Source: JBBDIP01 sp050260675 (GTDB lineage Bacteria > Bacillota > Sulfobacillia > Fermentithermobacillales > Fermentithermobacillaceae). From it: DNA of 30,652 nucleotides. The DNA is taken from contig JBLNCN010000006.1 in NCBI GenBank assembly GCA_050260675.1, positions 1 to 30,652 on the forward strand, written 5' to 3'. This document shows, one piece after another, positions 13,343 through 21,380 of this stretch (positions within the stretch are counted from its first letter, which is position 1; each line of letters begins with the position of its first letter). Made by a program: the position numbers and the translations under genes. Below the pieces are notes generated by a model. The model was not told where the DNA came from. It did not search any database and was given only the letters and a program-made list of their open reading frames with translations.

Positions 13343-15171
13343 CTCGCTAGCCTCCCTCCTCCAATAGCGCCCGAACCGTAGTGATCGCAGCGCAGGCACC
13401 TGCTTGCTTCATGCAGCGCCTCGCGCCACTCCATTCCGATCTCGACCTGATTCCAGTCCATGACCCTGTCTGAAGCAGGCCGCTCCATCATGTTCACCCT
13501 GCCAAGCGGAGCGAAGTCGCCTGGTACAGCCGCGGGGACCTCTACCTCGTCGGCGACGTAGTGGTTACCGCCAAGGTACGAATCGATGTTAGCCGCAGCG
13601 ACCTTCCCCGCGGCAATGGCGCGGATCGCCGTTGCAGGTCCGCTGACGCAATCGCCTCCGGAGAAAACCCCCGGCATGCCGGATACCGAGAGATCGGAGC
13701 CTGCCACGACCGCCTTCCTGGACACCGGGACTCCTTCCTTGCCGAAGTTCTCCGACTCGATGTCCTGCCCGATGGCAACAACGATTACGTCGCAGCGGAT
13801 GCTCACGTCGGGAGCTCCTGACGGGACAGGCCTCGGCCTGCCCGAGTCATCGATGGCGCCGACCGTCATCTGCTGCAGCCACAGCGCCTTCACGTGCCCG
13901 TTCTCATCCTTCTCAACCCGCAGAGGAGCGAGCATCTGAGCTATGTCCACGCCCTCAGAAAGGGCGCCTTCGATCTCGGCTTTCTGCGCCGTCATGTCTT
14001 CGGTGCGCCGCCTGTAGGCTACGGTGACGGCCTTGGCGCCAAGGCGAACGGCTGTCCTGGCTGCGTCCATCGCGACATTGCCGCCGCCCACTACCACAAC
14101 TGACTTACCTTTCAGCTGCACCGGCTTCCCCAGGGCCACGTTCCTGAGCATCTCGACCGCGGGGATCATGCCGCTCGCTTCCTCGCCGGGGATACCCAGT
14201 TTCTTGTCGCCGTGAGCGCCAATCGCGATGTAGACGGCATCGAAACTCTCCCTCAGTGACTCGAGGGTAGAATCCACGCCGACGGTGAAACCGGTCCTGA
14301 CCTTCACGCCGAGACTGAGGATGGTGCCGATCTCGCGATCAAGATCCGCCTTGGGCAGGCGATACTCAGGAATACCGTACCTGAGCATCCCGCCCAAATC
14401 CGGCATCTTCTCGAACACAGTAACTTGATGGCCCATGAGCGCCAGGAAGTAGGCGGCCGTCAGGCCCGACGGTCCTCCGCCGACTATCGCTACGGACTTG
14501 CCCGTAGACGGGCCGGGCTGGGGGACGGGAACGTCGCCTGCGGCCTCTACCGCATAGCGCTTGAGGCCACGGATGTTGATTGAGTCGTCAAGCATCGAGC
14601 GCCTGCAGAAGCCCTCACAAGGGTGCTCGCATACCAGGGCGCACGCTGAAGGGAAGGGGTTGTCGCGGCGAATGAGCCTCACCGCGTCCTTAGGTCTACC
14701 TTCCCTGATAAGAGCGATGTAGCCGGGAACGTCGACACCCGCAGGGCATGCGGAGCGGCAAGGCACCGGCGCGGCGAACCTACCGACGCAATGTCCCTCT
14801 TCAACGTGAGAAACGTAGTCTTTCCGGAATCCGCGAAGACTGCGTAAAACCATGCTTGCGGCATCAGAGCCGATGACGCAGTCCGCGGTATCTTTCACTG
14901 ACTCAGCCACTTCTTCAAGGAGCTTCAACGTCTGGTGGTCCCCTTGGCCATTCAGGACCTCCTCAAGCAGGTCTCCTATCCGCCCCAACCCAATGCGGCA
15001 GGGCACGCACTTGCCGCAGGTCTGTGCGTGGCACAGCCTCAAAAACACCGATGCCATGTCGACGGGGCAGATGCCCGGCGGCGCGGCGGCAAGGCGTCTT
15101 TCCATTTCTCGAACCATCCGGCCCACGACAAGCTCGGCTTCGTCCGGCGTGTAGACCGTCAGCCTACTCAA
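13336..15171 (-). CDS. NuoF-type [4Fe-4S] domain fused to GltD-like NAD(P)H flavoprotein
   Basis: The protein has 611 residues. Residues ~1-130 match only the C-terminal Fe-S domain of NuoF/HydB (C52-GK-C55-VP-C58, then C98); the FMN/NADH and SLBB domains are absent. From ~135 it is a glutamate synthase small-subunit-like module: Cys-rich CRSACPAGVDVPGYI...CEHPCEGFC, an FAD motif VAIVGGGPSGLTAAYF (228-243), a nucleotide motif VVVVGGGNVAMDAA, and VAYRRR, which in GltD contacts the NADPH phosphate. It probably passes electrons between NAD(P)H and the hydrogenase encoded next. The TTG start is chosen because GGAGGAGGG sits just upstream; starting at the far ATG would carry the promoter and Rex-like site inside the gene. 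No NuoE-type subunit is adjacent. Confidence 0.9.
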   Translation of the reverse strand: MSRLTVYTPDEAELVVGRMVREMERRLAAAPPGICPVDMASVFLRLCHAQTCGKCVPCRIGLGRIGDLLEEVLNGQGDHQTLKLLEEVAESVKDTADCVIGSDAASMVLRSLRGFRKDYVSHVEEGHCVGRFAAPVPCRSACPAGVDVPGYIALIREGRPKDAVRLIRRDNPFPSACALVCEHPCEGFCRRSMLDDSINIRGLKRYAVEAAGDVPVPQPGPSTGKSVAIVGGGPSGLTAAYFLALMGHQVTVFEKMPDLGGMLRYGIPEYRLPKADLDREIGTILSLGVKVRTGFTVGVDSTLESLRESFDAVYIAIGAHGDKKLGIPGEEASGMIPAVEMLRNVALGKPVQLKGKSVVVVGGGNVAMDAARTAVRLGAKAVTVAYRRRTEDMTAQKAEIEGALSEGVDIAQMLAPLRVEKDENGHVKALWLQQMTVGAIDDSGRPRPVPSGAPDVSIRCDVIVVAIGQDIESENFGKEGVPVSRKAVVAGSDLSVSGMPGVFSGGDCVSGPATAIRAIAAGKVAAANIDSYLGGNHYVADEVEVPAAVPGDFAPLGRVNMMERPASDRVMDWNQVEIGMEWREALHEASRCLRCDHYGSGAIGGGRLARW

Positions 15172-15205
15172 CGAGAGTCCCTCCTCCGACAATTGAAAAC
15201 GGTGA

Positions 15206-15223
15206 TTGTGAAAAAGCCCACAA
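15206..15223. promoter_or_regulatory. Rex-like operator
   Basis: The 18-bp near-palindrome TTGTG-AAAAAGCC-CACAA matches the spacing of the Rex consensus TTGTGAAnnnnTTCACAA; the outer five bases on both sides are perfect, and one inner AA is kept on one half. It begins one base downstream of the hydrogenase operon -10 box, so a bound repressor would block initiation. Rex releases DNA when NADH is high (family knowledge). No rex gene is in the window. Confidence 0.72.
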
Positions 15224-15224
15224 A

Positions 15225-15253
15225 AGTGTAGCACAACGAAACCCGCTTGAACA
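15225..15253 (-). promoter_or_regulatory. Putative hydrogenase operon promoter
   Basis: On the minus strand, TGC-TACACT gives an extended -10 (TACACT at 15230-15225). A weak -35, TGTTCA (15253-15248), lies 17 bp upstream. Transcription would begin inside the Rex-like palindrome. Confidence 0.55.
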
Positions 15254-15376
15254 GTGTTGGGTGTGGTCTTGTGGTGACTCATGGGATAATGGCGTGACTG
15301 ATGCGGGTGTCTAGGGTCGCGGCATAACCAAATCCATCTTCCTTTAGGTCACGGGAGGCCTAGACGGACATTGGGC

Positions 15377-17137
15377 TCATAGCTCCCTTGATTCGTACGG
15401 CCTTAGCGTGAAGCGGCCGTCCGCACCGGTGCCGCTCACCGTGCTTGCCTGGGCTATGAGCGTCTGCGGCCGCCGGGAGAGATTGGCTACCAGCGCTTTC
15501 TCCTCGCCTCGAGACTCGTACCGGACGAGATAGGCGCCCCCATGCTTCTCAACTCCGCGGACGACCTTCTTCTCAAACGGGAAACTGGAGAGGTAAGTGC
15601 TGAGTTCGGATTCCGTGTACTCGCCTGGGTTGTCCGAGGTCAGCGCCATCCCACCCAGAGCCAGGTTCAGCCGAAAGAGAGTCATCCGTTGATCAACCGT
15701 CATCGTCTGGCGGGGGGTGCGAAGGATGAAGACGTCGGGGTCGTTAACGAACGCCCTGCCGTTCAAGTGTCTTCGTCCAATCGTACTGGTAAGTGCATTG
15801 ATGGTCGACTCGCGCTCCCGATAGCCCACGTAACGGAGAAGCCAGTCGTCCCACTGGAGGCCCACGTCACTGCTAATGCGGCAGTACTCGACTTCGCCGA
15901 ACGCGGGCCCTAATGGTACGCCGCACCCCAGGATGAGTTTGTCCTTGCACAAAGACCGCAAGAACTCCATGGCCTCCGTCATTATCTGGCCCCGGGTCTT
16001 TGTGGGGGTGGGCATAAGCGCCGCGGCATACAGAAAGTCAAGTTTGACCAGCTCGAATCCCCAGTCCTCGAAGATAGTGCTGAAGACTCGTCGCAGGTAC
16101 TCGCGAAACTCCTCGTTGTGGAAGTCCAGAGCGTAGAACCAGCCGCTCCAATGGGGATTGTAGCCGGCCTTGACCGGCTTGCCACGCTTGTCTCGCAACA
16201 CCCAGTCGCGGTGCGCTTTCCAGAGCTCCGACTTCTTTTCGCAGACAAAGGGCGCGAGCCATAACCCCGGCTTAACCGAGCCCGGAAGCACTTTTACCTC
16301 TTGGGCGACAGCCGCCATGCCGAGTGGGAACTTGGAGTTCACAGTTAGCCAGTCCCCAACGGCCGCCTGCCAACCGTCGTCTATCTGGAACAACCCGATG
16401 GGGATCTCGTGCCTGCGGAACTCCTCTAGGTTGGCCGACACGATGTCCATCGACACGTTCGTAAAATGGTTGTACCAGCTTGTCCACCCTGCAAGGGGCT
16501 CCGCAGGGGCAGGTGATCGGCCTTTCTGTTCGAAGCAGGCCTGGAAGTATGCATCGAAGACCGCGTCCGGGGAACCGGAGAGACAAGCGAACTGTAGCGC
16601 GGTGTATTCGTCCTTGGTGTGGAGCCCGGCGCAGTCGCGGCTCACCCGCAATTTCTTCTGAAGGCAGTCGTACTCAAACAGGGTATACCCGTTCCGTTCT
16701 GAGAGGGAGCCAAACAGCGTAATCGTCGCCTCGGACGCAATGTATGAATAGGTCCAGCCGTGGAAGCGGCCGCGCTTGGAACGAGACCTGCGTAGGCAGT
16801 AGTCGCCGTACGGTCCAAGCAGGGCCTTCGCCGGCCACTTCAGGTTCGGAATCCTTTCATGCTGCTCGTATTCCCTGCTCTCGGTCCACGATTGAAATCC
16901 ATTGACGAAAACCCGGTCGTCAGGGCCTATGTCGATCGGCAGCTCAACGGAGACTTCGAGCAGTTCAATGTCCTCAAGGGGCCTCAGGAGCAGAGTGAAG
17001 AGGTAACCGTGCTCGACCCGTTCCTTGATGCCGCGGACGCTCACGCCTAGCCGCTCGAAGGGCTGTACGGCATAGAAATCCCAGCCGAACTCCTTACCCC
17101 GGTAGAGATACCTGAGAGTCCCCTGCACGCACACCAT
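15377..17137 (-). CDS. Alpha-galactosidase, glycoside hydrolase family 36
   Basis: The protein has 586 residues, shorter than the ~720-residue tetrameric GH36 enzymes because the N-terminal beta-sandwich is reduced. It hydrolyses terminal alpha-galactosyl residues (melibiose, raffinose-type sugars). The (beta/alpha)8 domain shows AGWTSWYNHF, LFQIDDGWQ and LWLAPFV. The nucleophile is Asp367 in VKLDFLY and the acid/base is Asp424 in RISSDVG. NGFQSWTESRE (80-90) is typical of the shorter clostridial-type members. There is no signal peptide, so the substrate must be imported. The start overlaps the end of galK by 44 bases; GTG codons two to four positions downstream are alternatives, the later one better spaced from AGGGG. 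Confidence 0.92.
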   Translation of the reverse strand: MVCVQGTLRYLYRGKEFGWDFYAVQPFERLGVSVRGIKERVEHGYLFTLLLRPLEDIELLEVSVELPIDIGPDDRVFVNGFQSWTESREYEQHERIPNLKWPAKALLGPYGDYCLRRSRSKRGRFHGWTYSYIASEATITLFGSLSERNGYTLFEYDCLQKKLRVSRDCAGLHTKDEYTALQFACLSGSPDAVFDAYFQACFEQKGRSPAPAEPLAGWTSWYNHFTNVSMDIVSANLEEFRRHEIPIGLFQIDDGWQAAVGDWLTVNSKFPLGMAAVAQEVKVLPGSVKPGLWLAPFVCEKKSELWKAHRDWVLRDKRGKPVKAGYNPHWSGWFYALDFHNEEFREYLRRVFSTIFEDWGFELVKLDFLYAAALMPTPTKTRGQIMTEAMEFLRSLCKDKLILGCGVPLGPAFGEVEYCRISSDVGLQWDDWLLRYVGYRERESTINALTSTIGRRHLNGRAFVNDPDVFILRTPRQTMTVDQRMTLFRLNLALGGMALTSDNPGEYTESELSTYLSSFPFEKKVVRGVEKHGGAYLVRYESRGEEKALVANLSRRPQTLIAQASTVSGTGADGRFTLRPYESREL

Positions 17138-18296
17138 CCCCTATCGCGGCGTCGTAGATGGAGGCATCAAGGCGAGTCCTCCTGCGATATCCAGCCTTGA
17201 CTCGCTCCTCAAACTCGATGAGTTCCCACGATCTCACCAGAGCGATGGCGCAGCCCCCGAAACCGGCGCCGGTCATGCGGGCTCCAAGGCAACCGCCGAC
17301 GGCCAGCGCCTCCTCAACAATAGTATCGAGTTCTAGGCCGCTGACTTCGTAGTCTTTTCGCAATGAATTGTGGGATTCCGTGAGCAAGCGGCCGAAGCCC
17401 CCCGAATCTCCTGCAGCAAGCACGCGGGCTGCTTCCAGGGTGCGGAGGTTCTCGGAAACCACGTGCCGGGCCCTTTTCTTGAGCGTCTCGTCGGCTATGA
17501 ACTCCGAGACTTCCTGGAGCGTCGCGGCGCATAGGTCGGGGATATCACGGTGCTTGCGTATCTCCGCGAGGGCGCTCTGGCACTCGGCGCGCCTTCTGTT
17601 GAACTTGGACTCGTCCAGCCTGCGACGCTTGCCAGTGTCCATTATGACAAGGCGGAATCCGCTTAGCTTGGCGGGGACGTAAGTGTGCTCCAGGGTAGAG
17701 CAGTTCAGGAGCACGGCGCTGTCCTTCTTCCCCACGGCCGCTATGAACTGGTCCATTATGCCGCAACCAACGCCCACAAACTCGTTCTCAACAGCCCGGC
17801 AGGTGCCGGCCAGAGCCACCCGGTCAACCGAGTCCCCCTGCGAAGGGTAGAGAAGAAGATATCCCGTAAGGACCTCCAGTGCAGCGGAAGAGGCCAGACC
17901 CGCTCCAATGGGGAGGTCTCCCGAGAACAGCACCTCGCAGCCCGGCACCGGGTATCCCTGGCGCATGAGATGGGCCACAACGCCTTTGGGGTAGGTGGCC
18001 CAGTCATCTCTCTTGTCCGGCCGGATATCCCCGTCCAGGTCTACCGAAGCCCCTCCCGGAAGGTCGGCCGAGCGGAATCTAACCGTACGCCCTCCCGTGT
18101 ACCGGACAGCGGCCCGGATCCCCAGCGAAATGGCCGCCGGAAGGACGTAGCCGCCGTTGTAGTCGGTGTGTTCTCCTATGAGGTTCACTCTTCCGGGCGC
18201 AAAGAAAAGACCCACGTCGCGGGCCTCCCCGCCGTAGGTCTTGAGGAACTCTTCAGTTAGTCGCGCAGCCTTCGGATCAGCCAAGAGCCTGTACAC
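17094..18296 (-). CDS. galK: Galactokinase
   Basis: The protein has 400 residues and phosphorylates galactose at C1 with ATP, the first Leloir step. The three GHMP-kinase signatures are intact: GRVNLIGEHTDYNGG (35-49), the ATP loop SGDLPIGAGLASSAAL (125-140) and the C-terminal MTGAGFGGCAIAL. Product of the downstream alpha-galactosidase would be its substrate, and the overlap implies co-translation. galT and galE are not in the window. The start is a GTG with GGGA directly abutting it, a poor ribosome binding site; no better in-frame start is seen, and the gene begins 22 bases after the preceding stop, so coupling to that gene is likely. Confidence 0.95.
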   Translation of the reverse strand: MYRLLADPKAARLTEEFLKTYGGEARDVGLFFAPGRVNLIGEHTDYNGGYVLPAAISLGIRAAVRYTGGRTVRFRSADLPGGASVDLDGDIRPDKRDDWATYPKGVVAHLMRQGYPVPGCEVLFSGDLPIGAGLASSAALEVLTGYLLLYPSQGDSVDRVALAGTCRAVENEFVGVGCGIMDQFIAAVGKKDSAVLLNCSTLEHTYVPAKLSGFRLVIMDTGKRRRLDESKFNRRRAECQSALAEIRKHRDIPDLCAATLQEVSEFIADETLKKRARHVVSENLRTLEAARVLAAGDSGGFGRLLTESHNSLRKDYEVSGLELDTIVEEALAVGGCLGARMTGAGFGGCAIALVRSWELIEFEERVKAGYRRRTRLDASIYDAAIGDGVRAGDSQVSLPG

Positions 18297-18318
18297 TCCC
18301 AGGTTACCGGCGTTGGAC

Positions 18319-18639
18319 TCACGATCCCGACACGGGTCGCCACAAGCACCTCTTCATGTCAATGCGGCCGTCGCTTCTGAACAAGACTCCCTCGGCTTCC
18401 AGTTCGGCTCTCTGCACTTCGTAGCCGCCGAAGACCGAATCGGGTGACAGCCTGCCCGCGCTGTTGACAACCCGGTGACAAGGCAGGCGAAGGTGGGAAG
18501 GCACGCTGGCCATGGCCCAGCCGACGGTACGCGCCGCGCGGGGATTCCCCAGCATGGCCGCTATCTGGCCGTAGGTGGCTACCTTTCCCTCAGGGATCTG
18601 CGCGACGATATCGTAGACCTCCTTGAAGAAACCGGTCAC
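18319..18639 (-). CDS. MGMT-family DNA methyltransferase-like protein (active-site Cys present)
   Basis: The protein has 106 residues and consists only of the O6-alkylguanine-DNA alkyltransferase C-terminal domain: VYDIVAQIPEGKVATYGQIA, the arginine-finger region NPRAARTVGWAM, then the active-site LPCHRVVNSAGRL. The methyl-accepting Cys is present, unlike alkyltransferase-like (Atl) proteins, which replace it. It could repair O6-alkylguanine or flag lesions for excision repair. The GTG start is chosen because AGGGGG lies six bases upstream; an earlier GTG would overlap that site. It sits in line with galK and the aldo/keto reductase, an odd place for a repair gene. Confidence 0.88.
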   Translation of the reverse strand: MTGFFKEVYDIVAQIPEGKVATYGQIAAMLGNPRAARTVGWAMASVPSHLRLPCHRVVNSAGRLSPDSVFGGYEVQRAELEAEGVLFRSDGRIDMKRCLWRPVSGS

Positions 18640-18708
18640 CGCAATCCCCCTATCCACAGGGCATGTTAGTACTGTGAGTTATCTCTCCGCGCCCCAGAAT
18701 CCTCTGCC

Positions 18709-19851
18709 CTACGCCTTCACGGCAGCATCAGCCCGGAGTTGCTTCAGCAGTTCCCTCACCGGAAGACGCTGCGGGCAGGCTTCCTCGCACTGGCCGCACT
18801 CGATGCAGGCCGCCGGGTCGCCGTTTTCCTCTTTGAACCTCTCGTAGAACATCGCCAATCTGCCCACATTGTTGAACATATAGGCGTTGTTGTAGCTCTC
18901 GAACCACTCGGGGATGACAATACCCTGAGGACAGGGCTGGCAGTACTCGCACTTGGTGCAGTTGGCTTTGATCCGGCTGCGGTAGCAGAGCCTGACCTCG
19001 TCATAAAGCGCCAGTTCCTCGTCGGTCAGCGCATTGGCCGTGGCCGTCTCCGCCGTGCGGATATTCTCCTGGACCTGCTCCATCGCGCCCATACCGGAGA
19101 GAAGCAAGCTGACTTCGGGATGGTTCCACACCCACCGGAGGCCCCACTCAGCCGGCGTGCGCCTCGCTTTGGAATTGCCCCAAACCGCTTGGACCTCGGC
19201 CGGCACGTTCTTGACCAAAGAGCCGCCGCGCAAGGGCTCCATTACAACTACGGCCAGGCCCTTCTGAGCGGCGTACTTCAGTCCTCTAGTGCCGGCTTGA
19301 AACTCCGTATCCATGTAGTTGTACTGAATCTGGCAGAAATCCCACGGGTGGGCGTCCACTATAGTCTTGAAGGTCTCGAAATCATCGTGGAAGGAGAACC
19401 CGGCAAACCGGATCCGCCCGTCGGCCTTGGCCCTCTCAAGGAACTTAAACGCCTCCGCCTTAACGAGTGTCGGCCAGCGGTCCTTGGAGAGGCTGTGGAG
19501 CAAGTACATATCTATGTGGTCCGTCTGGAGCTTCTCCAATTGCTTGTTGAGCAGCGGATCGAAGTCCTCATGAGAGTTCACCAGCCACACAGGACACTTG
19601 GTGGCTAGGTAGACCTTATCGCGGAGGCCCTGCTTCAGGACCTTGCCTACGACTATCTCGCTCTGCTCGCGGTGATAGTTGTAAGCAGTGTCAATGTAGT
19701 TCACTCCGTGCTCCACCGCATAGTGGAGCATCTCCCCTGTCTTTTCCTCATCTATCTTCGCCGAGTCGTTGTCCAGGACGGGCAAGCGCATACATCCGAA
19801 TCCCAGACTAGATACGTGGACGTCGTGCCTCCCAAACTTCCTGCGCCGCAT
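18709..19851 (-). CDS. Aldo/keto reductase with C-terminal 4Fe-4S ferredoxin-like domain
   Basis: The protein has 380 residues. Residues 1-~280 form the AKR barrel, with the catalytic tetrad Asp54, Tyr59, Lys85 and His119 (IDTAYNYH, ATKCPV, YLLHS) and the GFGCMRLP start typical of the Fe-S subgroup. The C-terminus has two Cys clusters, CTKCEYCQPCPQ and CIECGQCEEACPQ, for two [4Fe-4S] centres. Such proteins are presumed to couple NAD(P)H, aldehyde/alcohol chemistry and ferredoxin-like electron transfer; the substrate is unknown. The ATG with GGAGGAGG eight bases upstream sets the start. It heads the minus-strand series that runs through the MGMT gene, galK and alpha-galactosidase. Confidence 0.92.
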   Translation of the reverse strand: MRRRKFGRHDVHVSSLGFGCMRLPVLDNDSAKIDEEKTGEMLHYAVEHGVNYIDTAYNYHREQSEIVVGKVLKQGLRDKVYLATKCPVWLVNSHEDFDPLLNKQLEKLQTDHIDMYLLHSLSKDRWPTLVKAEAFKFLERAKADGRIRFAGFSFHDDFETFKTIVDAHPWDFCQIQYNYMDTEFQAGTRGLKYAAQKGLAVVVMEPLRGGSLVKNVPAEVQAVWGNSKARRTPAEWGLRWVWNHPEVSLLLSGMGAMEQVQENIRTAETATANALTDEELALYDEVRLCYRSRIKANCTKCEYCQPCPQGIVIPEWFESYNNAYMFNNVGRLAMFYERFKEENGDPAACIECGQCEEACPQRLPVRELLKQLRADAAVKA

Positions 19852-20010
19852 TATTCGTCCTCCTCCGTAGGAATGTCCGCCCTCTCTAGCAGAATAGCAT
19901 ACGGGCCTCCCGAATTGGACTGTTGCGGAAATGGATCTGTGCAACGAAGCCGGGTTCGGGTAAGGTTCGGGTAGGATCTGTGGAGGGTGTCAGACTGGGG
20001 AGGGACCGTG

Positions 20011-20865
20011 ATGAGGGTAGGCATTGTAGTCCCTATGACCACTGAAGCAAGAACGCTCTTTGAAATGCGTGAGTTCCCGGTGAGACGAAAGCTAGGGATC
20101 TGGGAGGTGCACGAGCACCAGGAGGGGGACAACACCCTGGGCCTCATGGTAGGAGGCATAGGCATGGTCAACGCAGCCATGTCCACCCAGGCCCTCATCT
20201 CGGGCTGGGAACCTGACATCGTCGCCCTCATCGGCTGCGCAGGCGGGCTGGTGGAGGACCTTCTCCCTGGCGATGTCCTCATCGGCAAGACTCTCTGCTG
20301 CTACTCAAGTTACTCGACAGCGGCGGACGGCACTGTAAATCCGGATATCCTGGGCCTTCGTGTCGGCACCGACTACACGTTATCCGAGGACCGCTCCGAC
20401 TTCGCCACCGCCTCCAGGACCAAGCAGAGGTACATCCACAGCACTCCCTGGCTTGTTGAAGCAGCCCTCTCGGCCGGCGAAGAATGCCGGGACGCTTTCC
20501 ATGTCTGGCCCGCTGACATCGTAAAGCAGTTCACCACGTCCAAGTTCGGGCAACGCGCCCCCAGGTGCTCGGCCGGCGTCATCGGCACCGCGGATCAGAT
20601 CCACTCGGACCCGAAAGTCATCGCCGAAATCCGCGAGCGATGGGGCATGGACGCCGAGGAATGCGAAGGAGTCGCCTTCGGACAAGTGGCGCTCTCCCAC
20701 AAGAAGCCCTTCATAGCCATCCGCGGGATCAGCGACAACGAGGTCGTCGACCCCTTCCTCGGCGATTTCCTGAGGTCCAACCGTTCGGGCCTGGATAACG
20801 TCGAGATCGAAAGCACCAGGAACGCCTGGCTGGTGTTCCTCGCTATGCTGAAAAAGCTCCGATAG
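20011..20865 (+). CDS. PNP/UDP-phosphorylase-family nucleosidase (MTA/SAH nucleosidase-like)
   Basis: The protein has 284 residues. The N-terminus MRVGIVVPMTTEAR and the segment GGIGMVNAAMSTQALI...ALIGCAGGL match the family's GIGKVNAA and GxAGG motifs. The C-terminal block EECEGVAFGQVALSHKKPFIAIRGISD corresponds to the MEGAAxAQ...IRxISD region that holds the ribose-binding Glu and catalytic Asp of MtnN. It probably cleaves an N-glycosidic bond of a nucleoside such as methylthioadenosine or S-adenosylhomocysteine, but the ~50 extra residues in the middle (about 105-185) leave specificity open; futalosine-type or phosphorylase activity is possible. The start follows GGGGAGGG by six bases. It is divergent from the aldo/keto reductase. 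Confidence 0.83.
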   Translation: MRVGIVVPMTTEARTLFEMREFPVRRKLGIWEVHEHQEGDNTLGLMVGGIGMVNAAMSTQALISGWEPDIVALIGCAGGLVEDLLPGDVLIGKTLCCYSSYSTAADGTVNPDILGLRVGTDYTLSEDRSDFATASRTKQRYIHSTPWLVEAALSAGEECRDAFHVWPADIVKQFTTSKFGQRAPRCSAGVIGTADQIHSDPKVIAEIRERWGMDAEECEGVAFGQVALSHKKPFIAIRGISDNEVVDPFLGDFLRSNRSGLDNVEIESTRNAWLVFLAMLKKLR

Positions 20866-20917
20866 CGGGGGCAGTCAACAAGGGCCCGGTGACTCTTTGG
20901 GGTACTACGTGAAACTG

Positions 20918-21292
20918 TTACTCCTGCTCTTTTTTCACCCAGGTGAAGGATAGGGCTCCGGTCGGGCACTCCTTCACCACCTGCGCGATTGTGGCTGAAT
21001 CGGCGCCGTGGATGTTAACCCAGGGCCTTGCTTTGGGATCGAACACTTGAGGTAGCCTTCGCCAGCAGTTGCCGTTGTGGTTGCACAGGGCAGGCTGCCA
21101 CAATACCGAAATCTCGCCGTTGGTGTAGGTCCTGGTTACGGGTGTGGCGGTGGCCTTAACCGGCTCATCGACCTTTTCGAACTGGTCTTTCCCAGCCTGG
21201 CACACGGGGCAGACCCAGTCCTCAGGCAGTTCGGCGAAGGGCACGCCGGGCTCGTAGACGTATCCGCAAACTGTGCAGCGATGTTTACCCAT
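20918..21292 (-). CDS. Short rubredoxin fused to a divergent 4Fe-4S (Fer4_19) domain
   Basis: The protein has 124 residues. Residues 1-~45 are a rubredoxin: CTVCGYVYEPG...PEDWVCPVCQAGKDQFE, with both CxxC iron knuckles. The spacing between them is about 11 residues shorter than in classical rubredoxin, so the loop is trimmed. Residues ~60-124 match the Fer4_19 mono-cluster family (CNHNGNCWRRLPQVFDPKARPW...KECPTGALSF). The two redox centres suggest a small cytoplasmic electron carrier. The ATG at 21292 immediately precedes the rubredoxin domain but AGGAG is only two bases away; GGAGG lies 13 bases upstream. An ATG 60 bases earlier would add a non-conserved extension. It may follow the AlkD-like gene in one transcript. 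Confidence 0.87.
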   Translation of the reverse strand: MGKHRCTVCGYVYEPGVPFAELPEDWVCPVCQAGKDQFEKVDEPVKATATPVTRTYTNGEISVLWQPALCNHNGNCWRRLPQVFDPKARPWVNIHGADSATIAQVVKECPTGALSFTWVKKEQE

Positions 21293-21380
21293 GGCTCCTG
21301 CTAGACCTCCATATGAGGTGTTGGTGTCGTTGCCGCCGGGTTTCTTGAACATGTTGGTCCGGCTGACGGAAAGGTTCTCG

